DNA from: an uncultured Clostridia bacterium
GTDB taxonomy: Bacteria; Bacillota; Clostridia; Christensenellales; Borkfalkiaceae
Assembly: GCA_947629225.1 (NCBI GenBank)
Contig: CANRCY010000075.1
Location: 1-7,089, forward strand
DNA length: 7,089 nucleotides
Direction of reading: 5' to 3'
Shown: positions 1 through 4,992 of the stretch, one piece after another
How positions within the stretch are numbered: position 1 is the first letter of the stretch
How the letters are laid out: every line of letters begins with the position of its first letter
Notes under the pieces: generated by a model
The model's input: only the letters and a program-made list of their open reading frames with translations
The model's database searches: none
Told to the model about the DNA's origin: nothing
Position numbers and translations under genes: made by a program

Positions 1-354
1 TGCGGGAGCTCTCATCCTGTCGGTCACGGAGGGAAGCCCGCCGAGCGCGAGCCCCACGAACAGCGTAACGGTGGGCATGGGATAGTGTTTCAGTCCCCAT
101 TGGATGGGCAGAATGAGCGCGGCCACGCCGAGGAGCATTCCCAGAACAATGGGAAGCAGGGTGAGAAAGCTCGACTTGAAATGTTTGAAGAAGTCGGCGA
201 TCGCCCCGACGAGTTTTTCGTAGATCCCGAGGATCGCCGCAACCGACCCGCCCGAAAAACCGGGAATGATGAACGCCACGCCGATCGCCACCCCGCGCAG
301 AACGTCGAGGAGAAAGGAGACGAGCTTGTTCTGTTTTGCCGTGTTCTCTTCCAT
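1..354 (-). CDS. popT: DUF368 / PopT-family polyprenyl-phosphate translocase, 5' part
   Basis: Integral membrane protein; the first 118 residues are present and the gene leaves the window at its left edge. The family (DUF368, named PopT in recent work) is reported to return undecaprenyl phosphate, the lipid carrier for peptidoglycan and other envelope polymers, across the cytoplasmic membrane. Seen here: a short charged N-terminus (residues 1-12), a first hydrophobic stretch, and the family signature PGFSGGSVAAILGIYEKLV at residues 31-49. Further membrane segments lie around 63-84 and 95-110. The usual family length is roughly 270-310 residues, so more than half is missing. The start at 354 is the first ATG after an in-frame TAA that lies 4-6 bp upstream. 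There is no clear Shine-Dalgarno sequence; the upstream bases are AT-rich. A perfect 7-bp hairpin sits 26 bp upstream. Family assignment is confident; the transport role is family knowledge. Confidence 0.88.
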   Translation of the reverse strand, partial: MEENTAKQNKLVSFLLDVLRGVAIGVAFIIPGFSGGSVAAILGIYEKLVGAIADFFKHFKSSFLTLLPIVLGMLLGVAALILPIQWGLKHYPMPTVTLFVGLALGGLPSVTDRMRAPA

Positions 355-379
355 AATTTATGATTATTGCAAACGGTCG

Positions 380-397
380 CCGAAAATGACTTTTCGG
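380..397 (-). promoter_or_regulatory. Small perfect hairpin upstream of the DUF368 gene
   Basis: A CCGAAAA arm and its exact complement TTTTCGG are separated by a 4-base loop, 26 bases upstream of the DUF368 start codon on the minus strand. If transcription begins upstream, this would be a leader hairpin. No T-tract follows, so it does not look like a terminator. Regulatory meaning is inferred only from position. Confidence 0.3.
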
Positions 398-412
398 AGG
401 TGACGCCGTGTT

Positions 413-431
413 GAGATGTCTCGACTTCGCT
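413..431. repeat. Dispersed repeat fragment, 19-bp direct repeat copy 1
   Basis: The 19 bases at 413-431 (beginning GAGATGTCTCGAC) recur exactly at 513-531. This copy then diverges into a sequence with repeated CTTCG/CGCTC-type words (432-462), suggesting a variant or decayed copy of the same repeat family. Confidence 0.6.
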
Positions 432-512
432 ACTTCGTCGCTGACGCTCCTCGTGCCGCACTTAGAGAAACAGAACGGTGCGCGGGGCGACATGACGATT
501 GAAAATAAGGTG

Positions 513-540
513 GAGATGTCTCGACTTCGCTCGACATGAC
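513..540 (-). repeat. Dispersed GTCAT..CGAGC repeat, short form
   Basis: Read on the minus strand this begins GTCATGTCGAGCGAAGTCGA and ends in ACATCTC. It has the same layout as the units at 691-716 and 1679-1717: a GTCAT end, a CGAGC block, a short variable centre, then GTCGAG. It shares a perfect 19-bp stretch with 413-431. It lies between genes and carries no reading frame of its own. Confidence 0.6.
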
Positions 541-550
541 ATTTTAGGGC

Positions 551-670
551 GACAGCTCCCCTACAGGGGCGCCGAGGATACCCCCACCTGTCTCGCTACG
601 CTCGCCACCCGCCCCCGTAAACAGGGGCAGGTCTTGCCCACCCCCTTAATCCCCCTCCGATGGAGGGGGG
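551..670. repeat. C-rich/G-rich hairpin cluster between genes
   Basis: Three short inverted repeats occur in a row: CCCC/GGGG around 558-569, GCCCC/GGGGC within 611-628, and a perfect 8-bp stem CCCCCTCC/GGAGGGGG at 651-669 with a 3-base loop. None is followed by a T-tract, so they do not resemble terminators. Together with the neighbouring GTCAT-type units they look like intergenic palindromic repeats. I see no credible coding sequence in this stretch. Confidence 0.45.
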
Positions 671-690
671 ATGGGGCGTGTTCTGATTAC

Positions 691-757
691 GTCATTCCGA
701 GCGCAGTCGAGGAATGTCCGTTTAATGCGGACACCCTTCGACAGAGCTCAGGGTGAC
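691..757. repeat. 67-bp composite palindrome made of two facing repeat units
   Basis: The left arm 691-720 begins GTCATTCCGAGCGCAGTCGA. The right arm 728-757, read on the minus strand, begins GTCACCCTGAGCTCTGTCGA. The 30-base arms align without gaps at 22 of 30 positions; several mismatches allow G-U pairing in RNA. They flank a 7-base loop, TTTAATG. The innermost 6 bp (TGTCCG) pair perfectly. This is two diverged copies of one repeat in head-to-head orientation, the architecture of REP/BIME-like or MITE-like elements. There is no coding capacity. Confidence 0.75.
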
Positions 758-769
758 GTAATTTAGAAT

Positions 770-945
770 GGAGTCTAATGTTCCAGATACATGCGCGAGC
801 AAAATCGCCATTTTGCGCAGCGCACTCAATTTGCCGCATACCTACGGCTTGTTGTCCGATGAAACGACCGAGAGGACAAGATGGTTAAGACGCGCACAGC
901 CAATTTCCTCACGAAAATTTTCCGACAGGAAAATTTTGTGAACAA
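770..945. other. Stem-loop-rich intergenic island, possible structured RNA or conserved element
   Basis: No convincing gene is present, but several stem-loops follow each other. Stem 1 is 793-805 with 810-823 (about 11-12 pairs, one mismatch, one bulge, CGCC loop). Stem 2 is 833-836 with 845-848. Stem 3 is 852-857 with 874-879 (TTGTCC/GGACAA). Stem 4 is 910-923 with 928-940. A 36-codon ORF on the plus strand (778-888, containing ARAKSPFCAAHSICR) has a GGAG four bases before its ATG. I have an unverified impression that similar short translations recur as hypothetical proteins in gut Clostridia, which would fit a conserved non-coding or mobile sequence. The composition differs from the GTCAT-type repeats to its left. 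It lies directly 3' of plsY. Confidence 0.35.
910..940 (-). terminator. Hairpin just after plsY, candidate non-canonical terminator
   Basis: Starting 6 bases past the plsY stop codon, the minus strand forms CAC-AAAATTTTCC, a TGTC loop, and GGAAAATTTT-C-GTG: 13 pairs with one bulged base. A separate T-tract after the stem is absent; the only U-run is inside the 3' arm. The position fits a terminator or a 3'-end stabilising hairpin. On the plus strand an alternative hairpin GTGAA/TTCAC (938-950) followed by ATGTTTTT shares the GTG bases. Confidence 0.4.
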
Positions 946-946
946 T

Positions 947-1744
947 TCACATGTTTTTCATTCCGCGTTTGCCGTGGGAGAGTTTGCGGACAGAGGTGCG
1001 GTGCTCCTCGCCCGCATACAGGCGCACAAGGTTTTTACGGTGCGCAAACCACGTTAAAACGTTCAATGCAAAGAGCATCATAAAGCACGCGATCGCCCAG
1101 CCGTTCGCGATCTCCGCCTCGTAGCGGAAAAAGAACATCAGCCCCTGCCAAAGGGAGAAGCCCGTGACCCCGAGAAGAGAGCCCATGCTCCCCCATTCGG
1201 TGAAGGCGATGTACCCCACGACCACGAACAGCAAAAGCGCGATCATGACGAAGAAATACCACCACTTCTCGCAGGAAATGCAGAACCAGAACAGCCCCAA
1301 AGTGGAGGCAATGCCCTTGCCGCCCTTGAACTTCATCGTGACGGGCCAGATGTGCCCGACGATCACGAATACGCCGCAGAAATACCGCGTGAAGTCGGAG
1401 ACGACGACGTTCGTCCCCGCAAAAACGTAATTCCGAAAAATAAAATAGGAGATGAGCGCGGGAACACCCCCCTTGCATGCGTCGAGAATGAAATTGAGAA
1501 GCCCCACCTTTAAGCCGAACTCGCGGGAGATGTTCATCGTGCCGGGATTCCCGCTGCCGATCTTGTGTACGTCCTTATGCTTGAACTTTGCAATGAGCAC
1601 CGCAAAGTTGAAACAGCCGATAAAATAGCACACGACCGCCATCAAGAGAAACCAATACCAAAGCTGAGAAAAGGCGAGAGATTTCTCGACTGCGGCTGCG
1701 CCTCCGCTCGAAATGACAGAGGGGGCGGAAAGGAGCGAAAACAT
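947..1744 (-). CDS. plsY: Glycerol-3-phosphate acyltransferase PlsY
   Basis: Membrane acyltransferase that uses acyl-phosphate to acylate glycerol-3-phosphate at position 1, giving lysophosphatidic acid, the first step of bacterial phospholipid synthesis. The ORF has 265 residues. Family motifs are visible: SGNPGTMN (64-71), the HIWPVTMKFKGGKGIAS block (131-147), GSMGSLLG (185-192) and the C-terminal HRKNLVRLYAGEEHR (235-249). Several hydrophobic segments fit a multi-pass protein. The ATG at 1744 overlaps the der stop codon (TAATG) and has a perfect AGGAGG 7 bases upstream, so this start is well supported. Typical PlsY is about 190-220 residues and begins near the first membrane helix (here about residue 29). 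The extra N-terminus, including SVISSGGAAAVEKS at 9-22, is encoded by a dispersed repeat. The substrate is assigned from the family. Confidence 0.95.
   Translation of the reverse strand: MFSLLSAPSVISSGGAAAVEKSLAFSQLWYWFLLMAVVCYFIGCFNFAVLIAKFKHKDVHKIGSGNPGTMNISREFGLKVGLLNFILDACKGGVPALISYFIFRNYVFAGTNVVVSDFTRYFCGVFVIVGHIWPVTMKFKGGKGIASTLGLFWFCISCEKWWYFFVMIALLLFVVVGYIAFTEWGSMGSLLGVTGFSLWQGLMFFFRYEAEIANGWAIACFMMLFALNVLTWFAHRKNLVRLYAGEEHRTSVRKLSHGKRGMKNM
1679..1717 (-). repeat. Dispersed GTCAT..CGAGC repeat inside the plsY 5' coding region
   Basis: On the minus strand this begins GTCATTTCGAGCGGAGGCGC and ends GCAGTCGAGAAATCT, the same end blocks as the intergenic copies at 513-540 and 691-716. It starts 27 bases after the plsY ATG and reads in frame, encoding about 13 residues of the PlsY N-terminus. 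Confidence 0.65.
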
Positions 1745-3063
1745 TATGCGTCCTCCTTTTTGTTGCGCACTTGGATGCGGATGGGCGTGCCCGAAAAATC
1801 GTATGCCTCGCGGATGACGTTTTCGAGATAGCGCGCATAGGAAAAGTGCAGGAGCTTTTCGTCGTTGACCATGAGCACGAAGAAGGGCGGCGCAACGGAG
1901 ACCTGCGAGGCGTAATAGAGTTTCATCCGTCTGCCCAAATAGCTCGGCGGTTCGGAGACGCGCATCGCGTCCATCAGAAGGTCGTTGAGCGCGCCCGTCG
2001 GAATACGGAAGTTCGCATGGGCGTAGACCTCTTCGGCAAGGTCGAGCAGTTTTTCCACCCGCTGTCCCGTCTTCGCCGAAATGTACACGGACTTATAATA
2101 GTCCATGAATTTGAGGTCCTCTTTGAGCTTTTCTTCGAATTTTTGAATGGTATGGGTATCCTTTTCGATCATGTCCCACTTGTTCATGACGATGACCGAG
2201 GGCTTGCCCTCTTCATGGACCTGACCGATGATGCGCACGTCCTGCTCGGTGAGCCCGACGGTACAATCGACGACGAGGAGCACGACGTCCGCCCGCCTGA
2301 TCGCGTCGAATGCGCGGAGCACGGAATAGTACTCCACGTCGTCCTCGACGGAGCGTTTGCGGCGGATCCCCGCCGTGTCGATGATGGTATATCTCTTTTC
2401 CCCGCGCGTAAAGGGGGTGTCGACCGCGTCCCGCGTGGTGCCCGCGATCTCGGTGACGATCGTGCGCTCTTCCCCCAAAATTTTGTTGACGAGCGAGCTC
2501 TTGCCTGCGTTGGGTTTTCCCACGACGGCTATCTTTAAGGAGTCGTCTTGGGCGGTCTCCCCTTTTTCGAACCATTCGACCGCCTTGTCCAAAACGTCGC
2601 CGATGCCGCGGGAGTGCTCCGAGGAGACGGCATAGGGCTCCCCGAGCCCGAGGGAGTAAAACTCGAACACCTTGTCGGGAGAATAGTCGTCCACCTTGTT
2701 GACGACGAGGATGACGGGCTTTTTGGAGCGGCGGAGATAGTCCGCAACGTCGTAGTCGGAGCTCGTGAGCCCCTCCCTGCCGTCGGTAAAGAAGAGAATG
2801 ACGTCGGCAGTCTCGACGGCGAGCTGCGCTTGCAGGGCGATCTGCTTCCACATCACGTCCTCGCTTTTGAGCTCGATGCCCCCCGTATCGACGAGCATAA
2901 AGGGTTTGCCCCGCCACTCGCTCGTGATGTACACGCGATCCCGCGTGACCCCCGGGCGGTCCTCGGTAATGGAAATTTTTCGTCCTGCGACCTTATTGAA
3001 GAAGGTGCTTTTGCCGACATTGGGTCTGCCGACGATCGCGATCAACGGTATCATGATACCCAT
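1744..3063 (-). CDS. der: Ribosome biogenesis GTPase Der (EngA)
   Basis: Essential double-GTPase that acts in late 50S ribosomal subunit assembly in the cytoplasm. As called it has 439 residues, the usual family length. GTPase domain 1 has GRPNVGKS (12-19), DTGG (59-62) and NKVD (122-125). Domain 2 has GKPNAGKS (182-189), DTAG (229-232) and NKWD (294-297). The C-terminal KH-like domain spans about 355-436. All key motifs are intact. The open frame continues upstream to 3597, but that part only translates repeat DNA and lacks family similarity. Two starts are possible: ATG 3063 (MGIMIPL) and ATG 3054 (MIPLIAIVG). A GAGGGA lies 12 bases before 3063, which is long. A near-consensus promoter ends at 3064, placing the predicted transcript start near 3057, which would favour 3054 on that transcript. 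It overlaps plsY by one base. Confidence 0.96.
   Translation of the reverse strand: MGIMIPLIAIVGRPNVGKSTFFNKVAGRKISITEDRPGVTRDRVYITSEWRGKPFMLVDTGGIELKSEDVMWKQIALQAQLAVETADVILFFTDGREGLTSSDYDVADYLRRSKKPVILVVNKVDDYSPDKVFEFYSLGLGEPYAVSSEHSRGIGDVLDKAVEWFEKGETAQDDSLKIAVVGKPNAGKSSLVNKILGEERTIVTEIAGTTRDAVDTPFTRGEKRYTIIDTAGIRRKRSVEDDVEYYSVLRAFDAIRRADVVLLVVDCTVGLTEQDVRIIGQVHEEGKPSVIVMNKWDMIEKDTHTIQKFEEKLKEDLKFMDYYKSVYISAKTGQRVEKLLDLAEEVYAHANFRIPTGALNDLLMDAMRVSEPPSYLGRRMKLYYASQVSVAPPFFVLMVNDEKLLHFSYARYLENVIREAYDFSGTPIRIQVRNKKEDA
1752..1757 (-). promoter_or_regulatory. Shine-Dalgarno of plsY inside the end of der
   Basis: A perfect AGGAGG, preceded by AAAA, lies 7 bases before the ATG at 1744, within the last codons of der. 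It decides the plsY start in favour of the overlapping ATG rather than a later Met nearer the first transmembrane helix (such as Met35), and points to coupled translation of der and plsY. Confidence 0.85.
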
Positions 3064-3092
3064 ATTATAAAAAAATTCCCTCTCTTTGTAAA
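3064..3092 (-). promoter_or_regulatory. Near-consensus sigma-A promoter at the start of der
   Basis: On the minus strand TTTACA (3092-3087), a spacer of exactly 17 bases, and a perfect TATAAT (3069-3064) stand directly before the first der ATG. Expected initiation is near 3057, between the two candidate start codons. The match is 11 of 12 consensus bases with ideal spacing. The AT-richness of the region makes chance a real alternative. Confidence 0.55.
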
Positions 3093-3104
3093 GAAAAAAC
3101 GCGC

Positions 3105-3135
3105 AAAAAAATAAAAACGGCGGGAGTGCCGCTTT
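3105..3135 (-). terminator. Candidate intrinsic terminator between the membrane protein gene and der
   Basis: On the minus strand a CGGC/GCCG stem (3131-3128 with 3121-3118) with a 6-base loop is followed at once by TTTTTATTTTTTT (3117-3105). An AAA before the stem could extend pairing past one bulged base. The T-tract is convincing; the stem is short. It would end transcripts from the upstream gene string about 50 bases after its last stop codon and leave der-plsY to its own promoter. Confidence 0.5.
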
Positions 3136-3180
3136 ACCTTTGACTAATATCATTCTGTCAAGGCATCTTGGTACGTTCGG

Positions 3181-3278
3181 GTGCGGTTTTAATCGTACTT
3201 GGACGCAACAAGATTCCCTCGGAGAGTTGCTGTTCGGACTTCGTTTTTCTTGTACGGCTCGGAATGACGCGCGTTTTG
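3181..3278. repeat. Tandem repeat unit A, 98 bp
   Basis: The unit begins GTGCGGTTTTAATCGTACTT on the plus strand and contains GGAATGAC near its other end; on the minus strand that gives GTCATTCCGAGCC, the family end. It is nearly identical to the next unit: one substitution (GCAAC versus GTAAC) and one small insertion near 3245. It contains the stop codon (3191-3189) of the membrane protein gene. Confidence 0.85.
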
Positions 3279-4058
3279 GTGCGGTTTTAATCGTACTTGG
3301 ACGTAACAAGATTCCCTCGGAGAGTTGCTGTTCGGACTTCGTTCTTTCTTGTACGGCTCGGAATGACGCGCGTTGGGACACGCGGGACGCGCGGGACGGA
3401 ATGACGCGTTCGTGGCGCGGGGCTGTTCGGCGTTTGCGCTGAAAACGTTTCGGTTGTTGCCTCTTCTGCGTATGATCAGGATCGGGATAATGATAATGAG
3501 CGCCAACATGCCCCCGATGATCTGCGGGTAGACGTGCAGTTCGGGCATTTGGAAGGTGATCGCCAGATAGGAGAGCCCTACGCAGAGAAAATAACAAAGG
3601 GCGAATACGATGAGCGGCAAAAAGGGAAACAGAGCCTTATTCCATTTCGACTCCGCCGCCTTGCGAAACACGCAGAGCAGGAGCACGTCGAATAAAAACC
3701 AACAGGACGCGAGCGGCATGATCCAGGGAGACGGGAAACTTTCCGTATCGTTGACGATCGCGAGCTCGTCGTACGACCCGACCCCGCACAAGCCGAGGAT
3801 CAGACTAATCCCTTGAATGATCAGCCACACTTTGAGAAGGACAAAATACCACCGCTCGAGGTCGTACAGAAAATCGAAGGCGACCCAGAAATAGAAAAGA
3901 CAGCCGCAGGAGCAGAGCCCGAGGCGCGCGCAGAACAGCCACTCGTCAGAAAATTGCATCGCGGGCGAGTATTTGTTCCAACCGAAGAAATAAACAAGCC
4001 CCGTGAGCAGGACCAACGAGACGGCATAAAAAATGATGCGGAATTTCATGTGCGACAT
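3189..4058 (-). CDS. Six-helix membrane protein of unknown function with repeat-derived tail
   Basis: I do not recognise this family. The 289-residue ORF starts at an ATG preceded by AAGGAG with suitable spacing (about 4073-4068). Six hydrophobic segments are visible, at about 8-26, 41-63, 73-92, 112-131, 143-168 and 178-197, with many aromatic and Cys residues. A basic RRRGNNR stretch at 197-203 suggests the C-terminus begins on the cytoplasmic side. From about residue 217, and clearly from 229, the protein is translated repeat DNA: NARHSEPYKK appears at 229-238 and 262-271, one per tandem unit, with the frame changed between units by a 1-base length difference. The functional protein probably ends near residue 205-220. 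It lies 28 bp after the RluD-like gene on the same strand, so it may be the last gene of that string. No catalytic motif is seen. Confidence 0.7.
   Translation of the reverse strand: MSHMKFRIIFYAVSLVLLTGLVYFFGWNKYSPAMQFSDEWLFCARLGLCSCGCLFYFWVAFDFLYDLERWYFVLLKVWLIIQGISLILGLCGVGSYDELAIVNDTESFPSPWIMPLASCWFLFDVLLLCVFRKAAESKWNKALFPFLPLIVFALCYFLCVGLSYLAITFQMPELHVYPQIIGGMLALIIIIPILIIRRRGNNRNVFSANAEQPRATNASFRPARPACPNARHSEPYKKERSPNSNSPRESCYVQVRLKPHQNARHSEPYKKNEVRTATLRGNLVASKYD
3279..3376. repeat. Tandem repeat unit B, about 98 bp
   Basis: Second copy of the unit at 3181-3278, directly adjacent. The near-identity suggests recent duplication. It lies wholly inside the reading frame of the upstream membrane protein gene and encodes about 33 residues of its tail. 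A further partial end, GGAATGAC, occurs at 3398-3405 after a short CGCGGGAC-type tandem repeat, marking an older or truncated copy. Confidence 0.85.
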
Positions 4059-4086
4059 AGTTCGATCTCCTTAGTGCGGCGGAACT

Positions 4087-4992
4087 TCAATCCTTTCGTA
4101 CGATTTCGAGAATGCGGGTGAAATAGTCGGGAAGCGGGGCGGTGAAGGTCATGCGCTCGCCCGTTGAGGGGTGGGTGAGTTCGAGCCGATAGGCATGCAG
4201 GAGCTGCCCTTCCAACGCGAACCGTTGGTTTTTGTAGCCGTACAGCTTATCCCCCACCACGGGGTGCCCCATATACTTTGCGTGCACGCGGATTTGGTGG
4301 GTCCTGCCCGTCTTTAAGCAAAACCGCATGAGGGTATTCTTTGCAAACCGCTCTTCGGCGAAATACTCCGTTTCGGCGTATCTCCCCTGCCCCGCGGGCA
4401 AGACTGCCATGCGCAAACGGTCCTTGGGGTCCCGCCCGATCTGCGTGACAATGCGCCCCGTCTGCTCTTTTACCACCCCTTCGAGGAGGGCGAGATATTC
4501 CCTGCGGCAGGTCTTGTTTTGGATTTGCGCGGAGAGGGACAGGTGCGCGCGGTCGTTTTTGGCGACGACGAGCAGTCCCGACGTATCTTTGTCGATTCTG
4601 TGGACGATCCCCGGGCGCAATTCCCCGTTGACCCCGCTCAGGTCTTTCAGACGGAACAGAAGGGCGTTGACGAGGGTGCCCTCGTAATTGCCCGCGCCCG
4701 CATGTACCGTCATGCCCTGCGCCTTGTTGACGACGGCAAGGTCGCCGTCCTCATAGACGATCTCGATCGGGATATTTTCGGGCTTTGCGGCAATGGGCAC
4801 GGGGTCGGGAATGACGACTTCGACCGTCTCCCCCGCTTTGAGCATTTCGCCCGCTTTGACGGGCTTTCCGCCGACGAGCACCTTGCCCTCGTCGGCAAGT
4901 TTTTTGACGGCGGAGCGGGTGAGCCCCGATTTTTCGCTCAAAAAGACGTCGACGCGGAGGTTGCCCTCCGCGACGAACTGTTTACTCTCCAT
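4087..4992 (-). CDS. RluA/RluD-family ribosomal large subunit pseudouridine synthase
   Basis: Converts specific uridines of 23S rRNA (or other RNA) to pseudouridine. It has 301 residues. An N-terminal S4 RNA-binding domain covers about residues 9-60 (LTRSAVKKLADEGKVLVGGK). The catalytic domain carries RPGIVHRIDKDTSGLLVVAK (127-146), where D134 of the HRxD motif is the expected nucleophilic Asp. KTGRTHQIRVHAKYMGHPVVGD (228-248, with the sequence abbreviated at its end) is the second family block. The start at 4992 has GAGGAG 4 bases upstream and places the S4 domain at the usual distance. The longer frame to 5040 would only add out-of-frame translation of the lspA tail. It overlaps the end of lspA by 11 bp, an arrangement common in Firmicutes (lspA-rluD). 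Which uridines it modifies cannot be told from sequence: RluD, or the related YlyB/RluA subfamilies. Confidence 0.93.
   Translation of the reverse strand: MESKQFVAEGNLRVDVFLSEKSGLTRSAVKKLADEGKVLVGGKPVKAGEMLKAGETVEVVIPDPVPIAAKPENIPIEIVYEDGDLAVVNKAQGMTVHAGAGNYEGTLVNALLFRLKDLSGVNGELRPGIVHRIDKDTSGLLVVAKNDRAHLSLSAQIQNKTCRREYLALLEGVVKEQTGRIVTQIGRDPKDRLRMAVLPAGQGRYAETEYFAEERFAKNTLMRFCLKTGRTHQIRVHAKYMGHPVVGDKLYGYKNQRFALEGQLLHAYRLELTHPSTGERMTFTAPLPDYFTRILEIVRKD

Noticed and set aside
90..461. 123-residue minus-strand ORF
   Set aside because: It overlaps the DUF368 frame, which has a clear family signature. Its sequence is Ser/Arg-rich shadow plus repeat DNA.
499..756. 85-residue plus-strand ORF
   Set aside because: It consists of translated intergenic palindromic repeats and has no ribosome binding site or family similarity.
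1771..2538. 255-residue plus-strand ORF
   Set aside because: It is antisense to der, whose motifs are intact. It has no recognisable domain and is explained by GC-rich codon use.
3140..3161. Second promoter with a perfect TTGACA (3161-3156) for der
   Set aside because: No acceptable -10 box appears at 16-18 bases; the nearest candidate (TAAAGC) is at 19 bases, and the terminator-like hairpin would lie at the transcript start.
3181..3376. CRISPR array
   Set aside because: There are only two long units directly abutting, with no short repeat/unique spacer pattern and no cas genes.
1744..3597. Der with a 178-residue N-terminal extension (617 residues)
   Set aside because: The extension is translated tandem repeat and AT-rich leader DNA. 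Der similarity begins at MIPLIAIVGRPNVGK, and a promoter lies right before it.
3189..4058. Pseudogene call for the membrane protein
   Set aside because: The frame is open with a good ribosome binding site and six intact helices. Only the tail is altered, so an extended but possibly functional gene is the better reading.
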